The notes: generated by a model from the sequence alone, not told the origin. 64,000 nucleotides of DNA from Pseudomonas solani (GCF_026072635.1 NZ_AP023081.1:2972501-3036500); one strand, 5' to 3'; numbered from the stretch's first letter, positions 53,796 through 61,428 are shown. Translations and numbers: made by a program.

Positions 53796-55001
53796 ATGCA
53801 GCCCTGGCTGACGCTGGTGGGGATAGGCGAGGACGGCTACGCCGGCCTGGGCAAGGCCGCGCGCCACGCGCTGCTGGCCGCCGAGGAGGTGGTGGGCGCC
53901 CCGCGCCAGCTGGAATTGCTGCCCCATTGCATTCGCGCCCGGCGCACTGCCTGGCCCAGCCCCTTCTCCCTGGAGCCGTTGCTGCAACGCCGTGGCGCGC
54001 CGGTCTGCGTGTTGGCCAGCGGTGACCCGATGCTGTTCGGCGTCGGCGCCAGCCTGGCGCGGCAGTTGCCCGCCGACGAGCTGCGTGTGCTACCCGCGCC
54101 CTCGTCCACCTCCCTGGCCGCCGCGCGCCTGGGGTGGGCGCTGCAGGACACCAGCCTGGTCTCCCTGGTGGCGCGGCCCCTCGCTGCACTCAACCTGCAC
54201 CTGCATGACGGCGCCCGCCTGCTGGTGCTGAGCAACGACGGCGCAAGCCCCGCTGCTATCGCTGGCCTGCTGAACGAACGCGGCTTCGGCCCCAGCGCCA
54301 TGACCGTGCTGGAGCACCTGGGTGGCCCGGCCGAGCGGCGCATCGATGGAATCGCCGGCGAGTGGCCGGCCATGGAGGTCGCCGCCCTCAACCTGGTGGC
54401 CATCGACTGCCGCGCCGGCGAGCAGGCCCGGCGCCTGCCGCTCACCTGCGGCCTGCCCGACGACGCCTATCGCCACGACGGCCAGCTGACCAAGCGCGAC
54501 GTTCGCGCCATCACCCTCGCACGCTTGGCCCCGCAACCCGGGCAACTGCTCTGGGACGTGGGCGCCGGCAGCGGCTCCATCGGCATCGAATGGATGCGCG
54601 CCCATCCCACCTGCCGCGCCCTCGCCGTCGAAGCCGACGAGGGCCGCCAGGCGCACATCCGCCACAACCGCGACGCCCTCGGCGTGCCCGGCCTGCAACT
54701 GGTGGCCGGCCAGGCCCCCACCGCCCTCGACGGCCTGCCCGCGCCCGATGCGGTGTTCATCGGCGGCGGCGTCACCGAACCCGGTGTGCTGGAGCGGTGC
54801 TGGAGCCAGCTCAAGCCCGGCGGCCGCCTGGTGGCCAATGCCGTGACCCTGCAGAGCGAGGCGGTGCTGGTGGCCTTCCGCGAAGCCCATGGCGGCGAGC
54901 TGACCCGCATCGCCATCGCCCAGGCCCAGCCCCTGGGCGGCTTCGACACCTGGCGCTCGGCACTGCCCATCACCCTGCTCGAGGTGCTCAAGGATGCCTA
55001 G
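53796..55001 (+). CDS. cobL: Precorrin-6Y C5,15-methyltransferase (decarboxylating)
   Basis: CobL methylates precorrin-6B at C5 and C15 and decarboxylates C12. The 401-aa protein is the two-domain form: CbiE-like N-domain (LTLVGIGEDGYAGLGKAARHAL; CVLASGDPMLFGVGASL) and CbiT-like C-domain from about 205 with the SAM motif WDVGAGSGSIGIEWMRAHP. The ATG at 53796 follows GAGGAAAAACGC. It begins the plus-strand arm, divergent from cobG. Confidence 0.96.
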   Translation: MQPWLTLVGIGEDGYAGLGKAARHALLAAEEVVGAPRQLELLPHCIRARRTAWPSPFSLEPLLQRRGAPVCVLASGDPMLFGVGASLARQLPADELRVLPAPSSTSLAAARLGWALQDTSLVSLVARPLAALNLHLHDGARLLVLSNDGASPAAIAGLLNERGFGPSAMTVLEHLGGPAERRIDGIAGEWPAMEVAALNLVAIDCRAGEQARRLPLTCGLPDDAYRHDGQLTKRDVRAITLARLAPQPGQLLWDVGAGSGSIGIEWMRAHPTCRALAVEADEGRQAHIRHNRDALGVPGLQLVAGQAPTALDGLPAPDAVFIGGGVTEPGVLERCWSQLKPGGRLVANAVTLQSEAVLVAFREAHGGELTRIAIAQAQPLGGFDTWRSALPITLLEVLKDA

Positions 55002-55045
55002 GTTGGCGCCGAGCGCCGCCGAGTCCTGCCCTGCACGACCCCGCC

Positions 55046-56143
55046 ATGCGTGATGAAACCCCTGAACAGCCGGCGCCCCTGCGCAGCGGCTACACCACCG
55101 GCAGTTGTGCCACCGCCACCAGCTTGGCGGCGGCGCGCCTGTTGCTGGGCGGCGCGGCGAGCGACGCGGTGGAGATCGTCCTGCCCAAGGGCCAGCAGGT
55201 GCTCATGCGCCTGGAGTTCTGCCGCCTGATCGATGGCGGCGCCGAGGCGGGCACCCTGAAGGATGCCGGCGATGACCCGGACGTGACCCACTGCGCGCTG
55301 ATCTACGCCCAGGTGCGCCTGGCCGCCGAGCCGGGGGTGCGCTTCCACGCCGGGCCCGGCGTCGGCACCGTCACCAAACCGGGCCTGACCCAGGCGGTGG
55401 GCGAGCCGGCGATCAACCCGGTGCCACGGCGGATGATGACCGAGCACCTCACGCGCCTGGCCCAGGAGCGCGGTCACGCCGGCGGCTTCGAGGTCACCGT
55501 CTGCGTGCAGGGCGGCGCCGAGCTGGCGCTGAAAACCATGAACCCGCGCCTGGGCATCCTCGGTGGCCTGTCGATCCTCGGCACCACCGGCATCGTCCGG
55601 CCCTTCTCCTGCTCGGCCTACATCGCCTCCATCCACCAGGGCATCGACGTCGCCCGCGCCAACGGCTTCACCCACCTGGCCGCCTGCACCGGCAACGCCA
55701 GCGAGGACGCCATGCGCCACCGCTATGGTTTCGACGACACCGCACTGATCGAGATGGGCGACTTCGCCGGCGCCGTGCTCAAGCACCTGCGCAAGGCCCC
55801 GGTGGAGAAGCTCAGCCTCTGTGGTGGCTTCGGCAAGATCAGCAAGCTCGCCGCCGGCCATATGGACCTGCACAGCCGCCACTCCAGCATCGACCTGCCG
55901 CTGCTCGCCGAATGGGCCGCCGGCCTGGGCGCCGATGCCGAGCTGCAGGACGCCATGCGCGGCGCCAACACCAGCCAGCAGGCACTGGCGCTGGCCCACG
56001 CCGCCGGGGTGCCCCTGGGCGATACGGTCTGCGCCCACGCCCTGGCCTTCGCCCGTCGTACCGTACCCGCCGGCGTCAGCCTGGAAGTCTTCGCCATCGA
56101 CCGCCAGGGCAACCTGGTGGGCCAGGCCCTGGAGCACCCATGA
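55046..56143 (+). CDS. cbiD: Cobalt-precorrin-5B C1-methyltransferase
   Basis: CbiD methylates C1, the step done by CobF in classic aerobic producers. The 365-aa protein has the diagnostic N-terminal RSGYTTGSCATATSLAAA, TKPGLTQAVGEPAINPVPRRMM, and GILGGLSILGTTGIVRPFS. The start ATG 55046 gives the family N-terminus; its SD is weak. It overlaps cobK by ATGA. The mix of CbiD with CobG is the pseudomonad-type hybrid route. Confidence 0.96.
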   Translation: MRDETPEQPAPLRSGYTTGSCATATSLAAARLLLGGAASDAVEIVLPKGQQVLMRLEFCRLIDGGAEAGTLKDAGDDPDVTHCALIYAQVRLAAEPGVRFHAGPGVGTVTKPGLTQAVGEPAINPVPRRMMTEHLTRLAQERGHAGGFEVTVCVQGGAELALKTMNPRLGILGGLSILGTTGIVRPFSCSAYIASIHQGIDVARANGFTHLAACTGNASEDAMRHRYGFDDTALIEMGDFAGAVLKHLRKAPVEKLSLCGGFGKISKLAAGHMDLHSRHSSIDLPLLAEWAAGLGADAELQDAMRGANTSQQALALAHAAGVPLGDTVCAHALAFARRTVPAGVSLEVFAIDRQGNLVGQALEHP

Positions 56144-56871
56144 CACGCATCCTGCTGCTGGGCGGGGTCACCGAGGCCCTGGCCCTGGCCCGGCGCCTGG
56201 GCCCCGAACACACCTACAGCCTCGCCGGCCTCGGCAAGGTGCCGGCCGACCTGAGCTGCCAGGTGCGTGTCGGCGGCTACGGCGGTGCCGAGGGGCTGGC
56301 GCGCTACATCGAGGACAACGGCATCGGCCTGCTGCTCGATGCCACCCATCCCTATGCCGCACAGATCAGCCACAACGCCGCCCGCGCTGCCGAGCTTGCT
56401 GGCGTGCCCTGCTGGGCATTGCGTCGCCCCGGCTGGCGCGCCGGCGAGGGTGACGATTGGCGCGAGGTGGTCGGCTGGGCCGAGCTGCTCGACGCCCTGG
56501 CCACCTTCCAGCGCCCCTTCTTCACCCTTGGCCGCGAACCCCTGGAGCACCTGGGTGAAATCCCCGCCCACCAGCACTGGACGGTGCGCTGCCTGCAAAG
56601 CCAGGCGCCCGGTGAACGCTTCGAGGTGATCGGCGCCCGTGGCCCGTTCGTTCTGGATGAGGAGCGTGCGTTGTTCGAGCGGCTGCGCAGCGACGTGCTG
56701 ATCAGCAAGAACAGCGGCAGCCAGTCCACTGAACCCAAGCTGCAGGTGGCCCGCGAGCGTGGCCTGCCGGTGCTGATCCTCAAGCGCCCCGAGCTGCCTC
56801 CCGTCACCCGTGAATTCGACTCGCTCGACGGCCTCTGGCAGGCCCTCGTCCCCTACCTGGAAACACCATGA
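56140..56871 (+). CDS. cobK: Precorrin-6A reductase
   Basis: CobK reduces precorrin-6A to precorrin-6B with NADPH. The 243-aa protein has a Rossmann-like start MTRILLLGGVTEALALARRL, LLDATHPYAAQISHNAARA near residue 65, and the C-terminal LISKNSGSQSTEPKLQVARERGLPVLILKRP. It is coupled by 4-nt overlaps to cbiD upstream and to the ferredoxin-like gene downstream. Confidence 0.96.
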   Translation: MTRILLLGGVTEALALARRLGPEHTYSLAGLGKVPADLSCQVRVGGYGGAEGLARYIEDNGIGLLLDATHPYAAQISHNAARAAELAGVPCWALRRPGWRAGEGDDWREVVGWAELLDALATFQRPFFTLGREPLEHLGEIPAHQHWTVRCLQSQAPGERFEVIGARGPFVLDEERALFERLRSDVLISKNSGSQSTEPKLQVARERGLPVLILKRPELPPVTREFDSLDGLWQALVPYLETP

Positions 56872-57584
56872 CCGCCACTTCCTACGCTCGCGTGCTGTTC
56901 GCCGGGCCCGACCTCGACACCGGCTCCTTCGCCGAGCTGTTCCGCCGCCAGCTGAGTGCCCTGCGTGGTGAGGCGGCACTCGCCGATATCGTCGACACCG
57001 GTGCCGGTCACGACGCCTTGCTGAACGCCGTGCAGGCCAGCCCGCGCCCGCTGCTGGTAATCGACCTCGACCCGCAGTCCAGCGCTCAGCACCTCGACTG
57101 GTTGCGCGGCGAACTGGGCCGTCTCGACGCCGCCGAGCAACTCTTCGTCGCCAGCCTGCTGGGCCAGTACGACAGCGACCCGGCCGGCGCCGCCGTCGCC
57201 CTGGTCGAGCGCCGCGAGCTGCACCTGGCCTGCGTCGGCGTACCGGAGCTGCCGGGCAGCCACGCCTGGTCCTGCATCCCGCCCCACGCCCGCCGCCTGC
57301 TGCTGTGCAACGGCCCGCGCTGTACCCGCCGTGGTGCGCTGCCGCTGTGGAAGAAACTGCGGGAAACCCTCAAGGCCGCCGGCAAGCTGGAGTGCGAAGG
57401 CGGCGTGCACATCACCCGCACCCAATGCCAGTTCCCCTGCGACCTCGGCCCCACCGCCAGCCTCTACCCGGAAGGCGAGTGGTACCGCATCCGCGATGAA
57501 GCGGAGGTGCTGCGCTGGGTGCAGGAACGAATAGTCGAGGAGCGGGCGGTGCCGGAGATGCTGACCAGCCCGGGCCCGCTTTGA
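56868..57584 (+). CDS. Protein with C-terminal thioredoxin-like [2Fe-2S] ferredoxin domain
   Basis: A 238-aa soluble protein. Residues from about 143 match the thioredoxin-like ferredoxin family: LLLCNGPRCTRRGALPLWKKL, then GVHITRTQCQFPCDLGPTASLYPEGEWYR. The four cysteines CNGPRC and CQFPC are the expected cluster ligands. Residues 1-130 form an unassigned domain (VLFAGPDLDTGSFAELFRRQL; LLVIDLDP). It overlaps cobK by 4 nt, so it is made with it; a role as electron carrier in corrin synthesis, for instance to CobG, is a reasonable guess but only a guess. Confidence 0.75.
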   Translation: MTATSYARVLFAGPDLDTGSFAELFRRQLSALRGEAALADIVDTGAGHDALLNAVQASPRPLLVIDLDPQSSAQHLDWLRGELGRLDAAEQLFVASLLGQYDSDPAGAAVALVERRELHLACVGVPELPGSHAWSCIPPHARRLLLCNGPRCTRRGALPLWKKLRETLKAAGKLECEGGVHITRTQCQFPCDLGPTASLYPEGEWYRIRDEAEVLRWVQERIVEERAVPEMLTSPGPL

Positions 57585-57595
57585 AGGAGAGATCG

Positions 57596-57757
57596 ATGAA
57601 ACGCGACGACACGCGGAAAGACGCCCGGAACAGGGCTGATACGACTCAAGTGAGCAGGGCGCAAGCCTGGCTGCTGGCCAACCGTGAAGCCATCGCCGCC
57701 TACAACCGGCATGTGGACGAGCACGGCGTGTTCAGCGATGGCGTGCGCCGCTTCTGA
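57596..57757 (+). CDS. CcdA-like antitoxin C-terminal domain protein, orphan
   Basis: A 53-aa ORF (MKRDDTRKDARN..., ending NRHVDEHGVFSDGVRRF). Residues 24-53 follow the CcdA antitoxin tail pattern, W-x5-NREAIAAYNRHVDEHGVFSDGxRRF, which neutralises CcdB. The start ATG has a strong SD (AAGGAGAGATCG) 11 nt after the ferredoxin-like gene, so it is probably the last gene of the cobL operon. The usual N-terminal ribbon-helix-helix is missing or very short, and no CcdB toxin gene follows: the next gene is on the other strand. It may be a decayed antitoxin or a small protein with a new role. Confidence 0.65.
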   Translation: MKRDDTRKDARNRADTTQVSRAQAWLLANREAIAAYNRHVDEHGVFSDGVRRF

Positions 57758-57761
57758 TGGC

Positions 57762-57882
57762 TCAGCCGGGTTGTGCTTCTCGTGCCGGCAGGGCGGGTTC
57801 GCTCAAGCGATAGAGCGTCCAGGCCGAGGCGCCGATGATGAACAGGGCGAGCAGGCTAGAGGCTGGCGGTGTGCTTGTCCAT
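57762..57882 (-). pseudogene. Small membrane-protein ORF with an apparent +1 frameshift
   Basis: On minus, ATG at 57882 starts MDKHTASL and then hits TAG. Skipping one T joins it to a frame encoding LLALFIIGASAWTLYRLSEPALPAREAQPG, a clear single transmembrane helix with a short tail. The intact product would be about 39 aa. It begins 19 nt after the MFS stop. It could be a sequencing error, a decayed gene, or chance. Confidence 0.35.
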
Positions 57883-57901
57883 AGGCCTTGTGGAGCCGCG
57901 C

Positions 57902-59044
57902 TCACCGCGCGAAGCGACCCGCCGTGAGCGGTGCCGAGAGCATAAGCGCGCCGAGGATCATGAAGGCCGTGACCAGGCCCAGGCCCTGGGCGACGAAGCC
58001 CACCAGCGCAGGCCCGGCGAGTACGCCGGCGTAGCCGACGGTGGTCACGGCGGCCACCGCGAGGTTGGGCGGCATGGCGCTCTGGCGGCCGGCGGCGGTG
58101 AACAGCACCGGCACGATATTGGCCGCGCCCAGCCCGACCAGCAGGAAGCCCGCCAGCGCCAGAACGCTGTGCGGGGCCAGCAGCATCAGCGCGAAGCCGG
58201 CCGTGGCCAGCAGGCCGCCGCCCACCAGCACGCGGTACTCTCCCAGGCGGGCGATCACCCGGTCGCCCGTCAGCCGGCCGCTGAGCATCGCCAGGGAGAA
58301 CAGTGCGTAGCCGATCCCGGCCTGGGCCGGGTCGAACTGGCGGGTCTCCACCAGCAGGATGGCGCCCCAATCCAGCAGCGCGCCTTCGGCCAGGAACATG
58401 GCGAAGGTCAGTGCCCCCAGCAGCAGAACGATTCCGCGTGGCAGCACGAACAGCGGCCCTTCGCTGCCCGAACGGGTGCGCAACAGGCGCGGTGCTGCGA
58501 GGGCGAGCCCGAGGATGACCACCAGCAGGGCGACGAGAATCGCCGGCAGCGGTGCCAGCCCGGCGGCCAGCAGCCCGGTCATGCCGAGGGAGCCAACGAA
58601 ACCGCCGAGGCTGAACAGGCCGTGGAAGCCCGACATCAAGGGAACCGGTGCGTCGTTCGCCACCTCCACGGCGTGGATGTTCATCGCTACGTCCATGGCC
58701 CCCAGGGAAGCGCCGAACAAGGCCAGGGCCAGGGCCAGCACCAGGCTGGAGTCGGCACCGGCCAGCAGCGGCATGGCGCAGCACAGGCCCACCCCGCCCA
58801 CCAGGATCACCGGGCGTGCGCCGATCCGCCCGGCCAGCACACCGGCCACCGGCATGGACAGCATCGAACCGGCTCCCAGGCACAGCAGCAACAGCCCCAG
58901 CACCGCCTCCTCGATACCCAGGCGTGCCTTGGCGTAAGGCACCAGCGGCGCCCAGCAGGCCATGCCGAAGCCGGAGACGAAGAACGCCAGGCGCGTGGCG
59001 AGGCGGGTGGCTGAGCTGTCGGCGCAGGGCACGGCTTGGTTCAT
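57902..59044 (-). CDS. MFS transporter, YbjJ-like
   Basis: A 380-aa inner-membrane protein with about 12 hydrophobic segments (RLAFFVSGFGMACWAPLVPYAKARLGI at the start, VAGVLAGRIGARPVILVGG as the motif A loop between helices 2 and 3, and LSGRLTGDRVIARLGEYRVLVGGG in the second half). The length and HGLFSLGGFVGSLGM segment fit the YbjJ-type subgroup. The substrate is unknown. It lies between two cobalamin blocks, so a link to cobalt or corrinoid handling is possible by context only. Confidence 0.85.
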   Translation of the reverse strand: MNQAVPCADSSATRLATRLAFFVSGFGMACWAPLVPYAKARLGIEEAVLGLLLLCLGAGSMLSMPVAGVLAGRIGARPVILVGGVGLCCAMPLLAGADSSLVLALALALFGASLGAMDVAMNIHAVEVANDAPVPLMSGFHGLFSLGGFVGSLGMTGLLAAGLAPLPAILVALLVVILGLALAAPRLLRTRSGSEGPLFVLPRGIVLLLGALTFAMFLAEGALLDWGAILLVETRQFDPAQAGIGYALFSLAMLSGRLTGDRVIARLGEYRVLVGGGLLATAGFALMLLAPHSVLALAGFLLVGLGAANIVPVLFTAAGRQSAMPPNLAVAAVTTVGYAGVLAGPALVGFVAQGLGLVTAFMILGALMLSAPLTAGRFAR

Positions 59045-59161
59045 CGGGCATTCCGCAAAGAAAAGGGGCGGACCTTAACACGCACCCGGGGCGGGCGACG
59101 TTCGACCATCTGGTTGATGGACGATCCAGGGCGCGGGTGGTTCAGGGGGGCGGTGGAAAAC

Positions 59162-59542
59162 TCAAGCCTGGAGAATGACGGGGGCTTCCCAGGCTAGGAC
59201 GCTCAGGCACCTGTCCACGCCGGAGACCAGATACTCCTTCAGCGCCCGGTCGTCACTGAGGAAACCCGGGCGCAGGCGCTCCTGATCGAACCAGCCGCCG
59301 GCAGTGATCTCGTGCAGCCAGCCATCGGAACACTGCGGCCAGAACTCCAGGAGGTCGCCTTCATCCAGCATCCGGAAACCTTCCACGGCCGAGATACGGA
59401 CCTGTACCACCCTCTGTGTGCCAAGGTCCCGAAGCCGCAGTGTCAGGCTGTCGAGGTCGTAGTCGAGGTGGTGCAGCTCCATCCGTGACCCGCCGGCTAG
59501 GCGGGACGCGGTCACCGCTCGCAACTGTTCGTCGTTACTCAT
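59162..59542 (-). CDS. Hypothetical protein, 126 aa
   Basis: I do not recognise this family. The product (MSNDEQLRAVTASRLAGGSR..., ending SVLAWEAPVILQA) has no signal peptide or membrane segment. It looks like a compact soluble alpha/beta protein with an aromatic-rich centre (LEFWPQCSDGWLHEITAGGWFDQE). I chose the second of two ATG codons (59542), which sits 6 nt after AAGGA; the first (59548) adds two residues. It stands alone between the MFS gene and the chelatase genes. Confidence 0.6.
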   Translation of the reverse strand: MSNDEQLRAVTASRLAGGSRMELHHLDYDLDSLTLRLRDLGTQRVVQVRISAVEGFRMLDEGDLLEFWPQCSDGWLHEITAGGWFDQERLRPGFLSDDRALKEYLVSGVDRCLSVLAWEAPVILQA

Positions 59543-59583
59543 GCTCATTCCTTGCTGTCGTGCTTGCCGAGTTGGCTCCCATT

Positions 59584-59609
59584 GGTGGACCGGTAAAGCG
59601 TGGTCCACC
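59584..59609. repeat. Inverted repeat GGTGGAC / GTCCACC
   Basis: Perfect 7-bp arms around a 12-nt loop. It shares the GGTGGAC arm with the hairpin 40 nt downstream and with the GTGGAC-type dispersed repeats common in Pseudomonas intergenic DNA. Confidence 0.55.
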
Positions 59610-59648
59610 CGAAGTCGCATGCCATTCACGGGGTTCCCCCGCGGGTAG

Positions 59649-59674
59649 GGTGGACATCGCTCTTTATGTCCACC
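59649..59674. repeat. Inverted repeat GGTGGACAT / ATGTCCACC
   Basis: Perfect 9-bp arms around an 8-nt loop, preceded by GCGGGTA. Second copy of the GTGGAC-type hairpin in this 160-nt gap. The flank (GTAGGGTGGACAT) is a familiar start of Pseudomonas dispersed repeats. Confidence 0.6.
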
Positions 59675-59703
59675 AAGCGGTGCCTATTCCGAGCGCATCC
59701 GGC

Positions 59704-60363
59704 TCAGTCCGACAGCACCCGGTATTCCGCACCCAGTTCCTCGGCCAATTGGCGGGCGCGGCCGAGGCGGATGGGGCCGCCTTCGATATCCACCAGCAGC
59801 GTGTCGCAGCCCAGCGGCTCCAGGGCGGGCCAGTCCTTGAGGCGGCCATCGGTGAGGATGAGCACGCGCTGGTGCTCCGAGGGCTTCTGTCGTTGGCGGC
59901 GCTGCAACCAGTCACGGGCCAGGTGCAGGGCCTCGATCAGCGGGGTGCCGCCGCCGGCGCCGAGGCCGTCGAGCCATTGATGCAGTGGCGCCGAGGCTTT
60001 GCTGCCCTGCCACAGCCAGCGCGGTTCGCGGCCGGTGGCGTGGAGCACGGCGAGGCGGGCGCGCTGGCGGTAGGCGGATTCGAACAGCCCGGCCAGCAGG
60101 CCCTTGGCGCGTGACAGGGCGCCGTGGCGGCGGGTGGAGGCGGAGGCGTCCACCAGCACCAGCCAGAGTGCATCGGGGCTTTGGCCTCGGGGGCGGCGGA
60201 CCAGGTCGTCGGCCTTGCGCGGGCGGCCGCGCAGCAGGGTCGGCAGCCACTGGATGGCACCGTCGCGCCCGCCACGGGCCGGGCCGCTGCGGCCGTTGGC
60301 GAGTGTCCCGGGGCCTGGTCTGGCATCCGCGCCCATGACCCGGCGCGGGCGGATGCTCAGGGC
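59704..60363 (-). CDS. VWA domain of cobalt/magnesium chelatase ChlD, in the -1 frame of chlI
   Basis: This frame encodes a von Willebrand A domain with the MIDAS motif LVLVDASASTRRHGA and LILTDGRLKDWPALEPLG, as in the C-terminal half of ChlD. It has no convincing start codon of its own: the first ATG (60336) would give 210 aa and lacks a good SD. It joins exactly to chlI by a -1 slip on A_AAA_AAG at 60363-60369. The fused product would be 333 residues of ChlI plus 219 residues, 552 aa, a normal ChlD size. The given start is the first base used after the slip. Downstream on the genome are repeats, not genes. Confidence 0.8.
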   Translation of the reverse strand, partial: ALSIRPRRVMGADARPGPGTLANGRSGPARGGRDGAIQWLPTLLRGRPRKADDLVRRPRGQSPDALWLVLVDASASTRRHGALSRAKGLLAGLFESAYRQRARLAVLHATGREPRWLWQGSKASAPLHQWLDGLGAGGGTPLIEALHLARDWLQRRQRQKPSEHQRVLILTDGRLKDWPALEPLGCDTLLVDIEGGPIRLGRARQLAEELGAEYRVLSD

Positions 60364-60369
60364 TTTTTT
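60334..60369 (-). promoter_or_regulatory. Programmed -1 frameshift signal (slippery A_AAA_AAG plus hairpin)
   Basis: On minus the zero-frame codons CCA AAA AAG CCC TGA contain the heptamer in the correct phase, with the stop two codons on. Seven nt after the heptamer starts a hairpin CATCCGC...GCGGATG (7 bp) with more GC-rich pairing inside; an alternative CCGCGCC/GGCGCGG stem also exists. No strong upstream SD-like enhancer was seen. Confidence 0.75.
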
Positions 60370-61361
60370 GGCCAGCCCGGCAGCTCGCGTCGGGTGTCGG
60401 TGGGCACGGGTTGCGCGGGCAGCTCGCCCCACTGGCCTTCGGCGCCGGCGGCATCGCTGGGCGCCGGCGCGGAGGCGGGCGATTGTGCCGGCGGGGCCGA
60501 GGGTGGCGTTGCGTGGCGACGGCGATGGGCCAGGGCGAAGTGCTCGACGGCGTCGATATCCTCCGCCTCGATACGTGGCGCGCCACGCCAGGCGGCATGG
60601 GCGCGGGCGGCGCGCAGCCACACCAGGTCGGCGCGCAGGCCGTCGACGCCGGCGGCGAAACAGCGCTGGGCGATCCGGTCCAGGGCGCTGTCATCCAGGG
60701 GGATGGTGGCGAGGCGTTCGCGGGCGTCCTGGCAACGGCGCGCGAGGGCCTGCTGCGGGGCGTCCCACTGGGCGATGAAACCCTGCGGGTCGGCGTCGAA
60801 GGCCAGGCGGCGGCGCACGATTTCGGCGCGCTCGGCCGGTTGCGGCTGGCCGTCGAGGGTGACCTTGAGGCCGAAGCGGTCCAGCAGTTGCGGGCGCAGC
60901 TCGCCTTCCTCGGGGTTCATGGTGCCGATCAGCACGAAGCGCGCGGCGTGGCGATGGGACAGGCCGTCGCGCTCCACCAGGTTGACGCCGCTGGCGGCGA
61001 CGTCCAGCAGCAGGTCCACCAGGTGGTCGGGCAGCAGGTTCACCTCGTCGACATAGAGCACGCCACCGTGGGCCTTGGCCAGGACGCCGGGGGAGAACTG
61101 CGCACGGCCTTCGCCCAGGGCCGCGTCGAGGTCGAGGGTGCCGACGATGCGTTCCTCGCTGGCGCCCAGGGGCAGGGTGACGAAGATGCCTTGCGGCAGC
61201 AGGTCGGCGATGCCCCGGGCCAGGGTGGACTTGGCCATGCCGCGCGGGCCTTCGATCAGCACACCGCCGATGGCCGGGTCGATGGCTGCCAGGTACAGCG
61301 CGAGCTTCAGCTCGTCGGCGGCGACCACGGCGCTCAAGGGGAAGTGGGGGAGCTCGGACAT
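60357..61361 (-). CDS. Chelatase AAA+ subunit ChlI (also N-terminal part of ChlD)
   Basis: A 334-aa AAA+ ATPase of the magnesium-chelatase I type. It has Walker A GPRGMAKSTLARG (near residue 37), Walker B GGVLYVDEVNLL (near 100), sensor 1 LIGTMNPEEGELRPQLLDRF and an Arg-finger/sensor 2 region (GLRADLVWLRAARAHAAWRG). The end is a Pro/Ala-rich linker (PPSAPPAQSPASAPAPSD) like that joining AAA+ and VWA parts of ChlD. Next to cobN it should power cobalt insertion into hydrogenobyrinate diamide. The ATG at 61361 follows GGAACCCGTC. Confidence 0.88.
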   Translation of the reverse strand: MSELPHFPLSAVVAADELKLALYLAAIDPAIGGVLIEGPRGMAKSTLARGIADLLPQGIFVTLPLGASEERIVGTLDLDAALGEGRAQFSPGVLAKAHGGVLYVDEVNLLPDHLVDLLLDVAASGVNLVERDGLSHRHAARFVLIGTMNPEEGELRPQLLDRFGLKVTLDGQPQPAERAEIVRRRLAFDADPQGFIAQWDAPQQALARRCQDARERLATIPLDDSALDRIAQRCFAAGVDGLRADLVWLRAARAHAAWRGAPRIEAEDIDAVEHFALAHRRRHATPPSAPPAQSPASAPAPSDAAGAEGQWGELPAQPVPTDTRRELPGWPKKP

Positions 61362-61428
61362 GACGGGTTCCTGAAAACGCATCGCGGCATGGTAGCGAAA
61401 GGCCGAACGCGCCGATAGAAATCAGTGA

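Noticed and set aside
57762..59081. A 439-codon minus-strand frame over the YbjJ-like MFS gene
   Set aside because: Its product is Arg/Pro/Gly-rich shadow sequence, while the overlapping frame encodes a coherent 12-helix transporter.
59704..60336. Independent VWA gene starting at ATG 60336
   Set aside because: The ATG has no good SD and the frame is open upstream exactly to the slippery heptamer, so frameshift fusion explains it better; kept as an alternative only.
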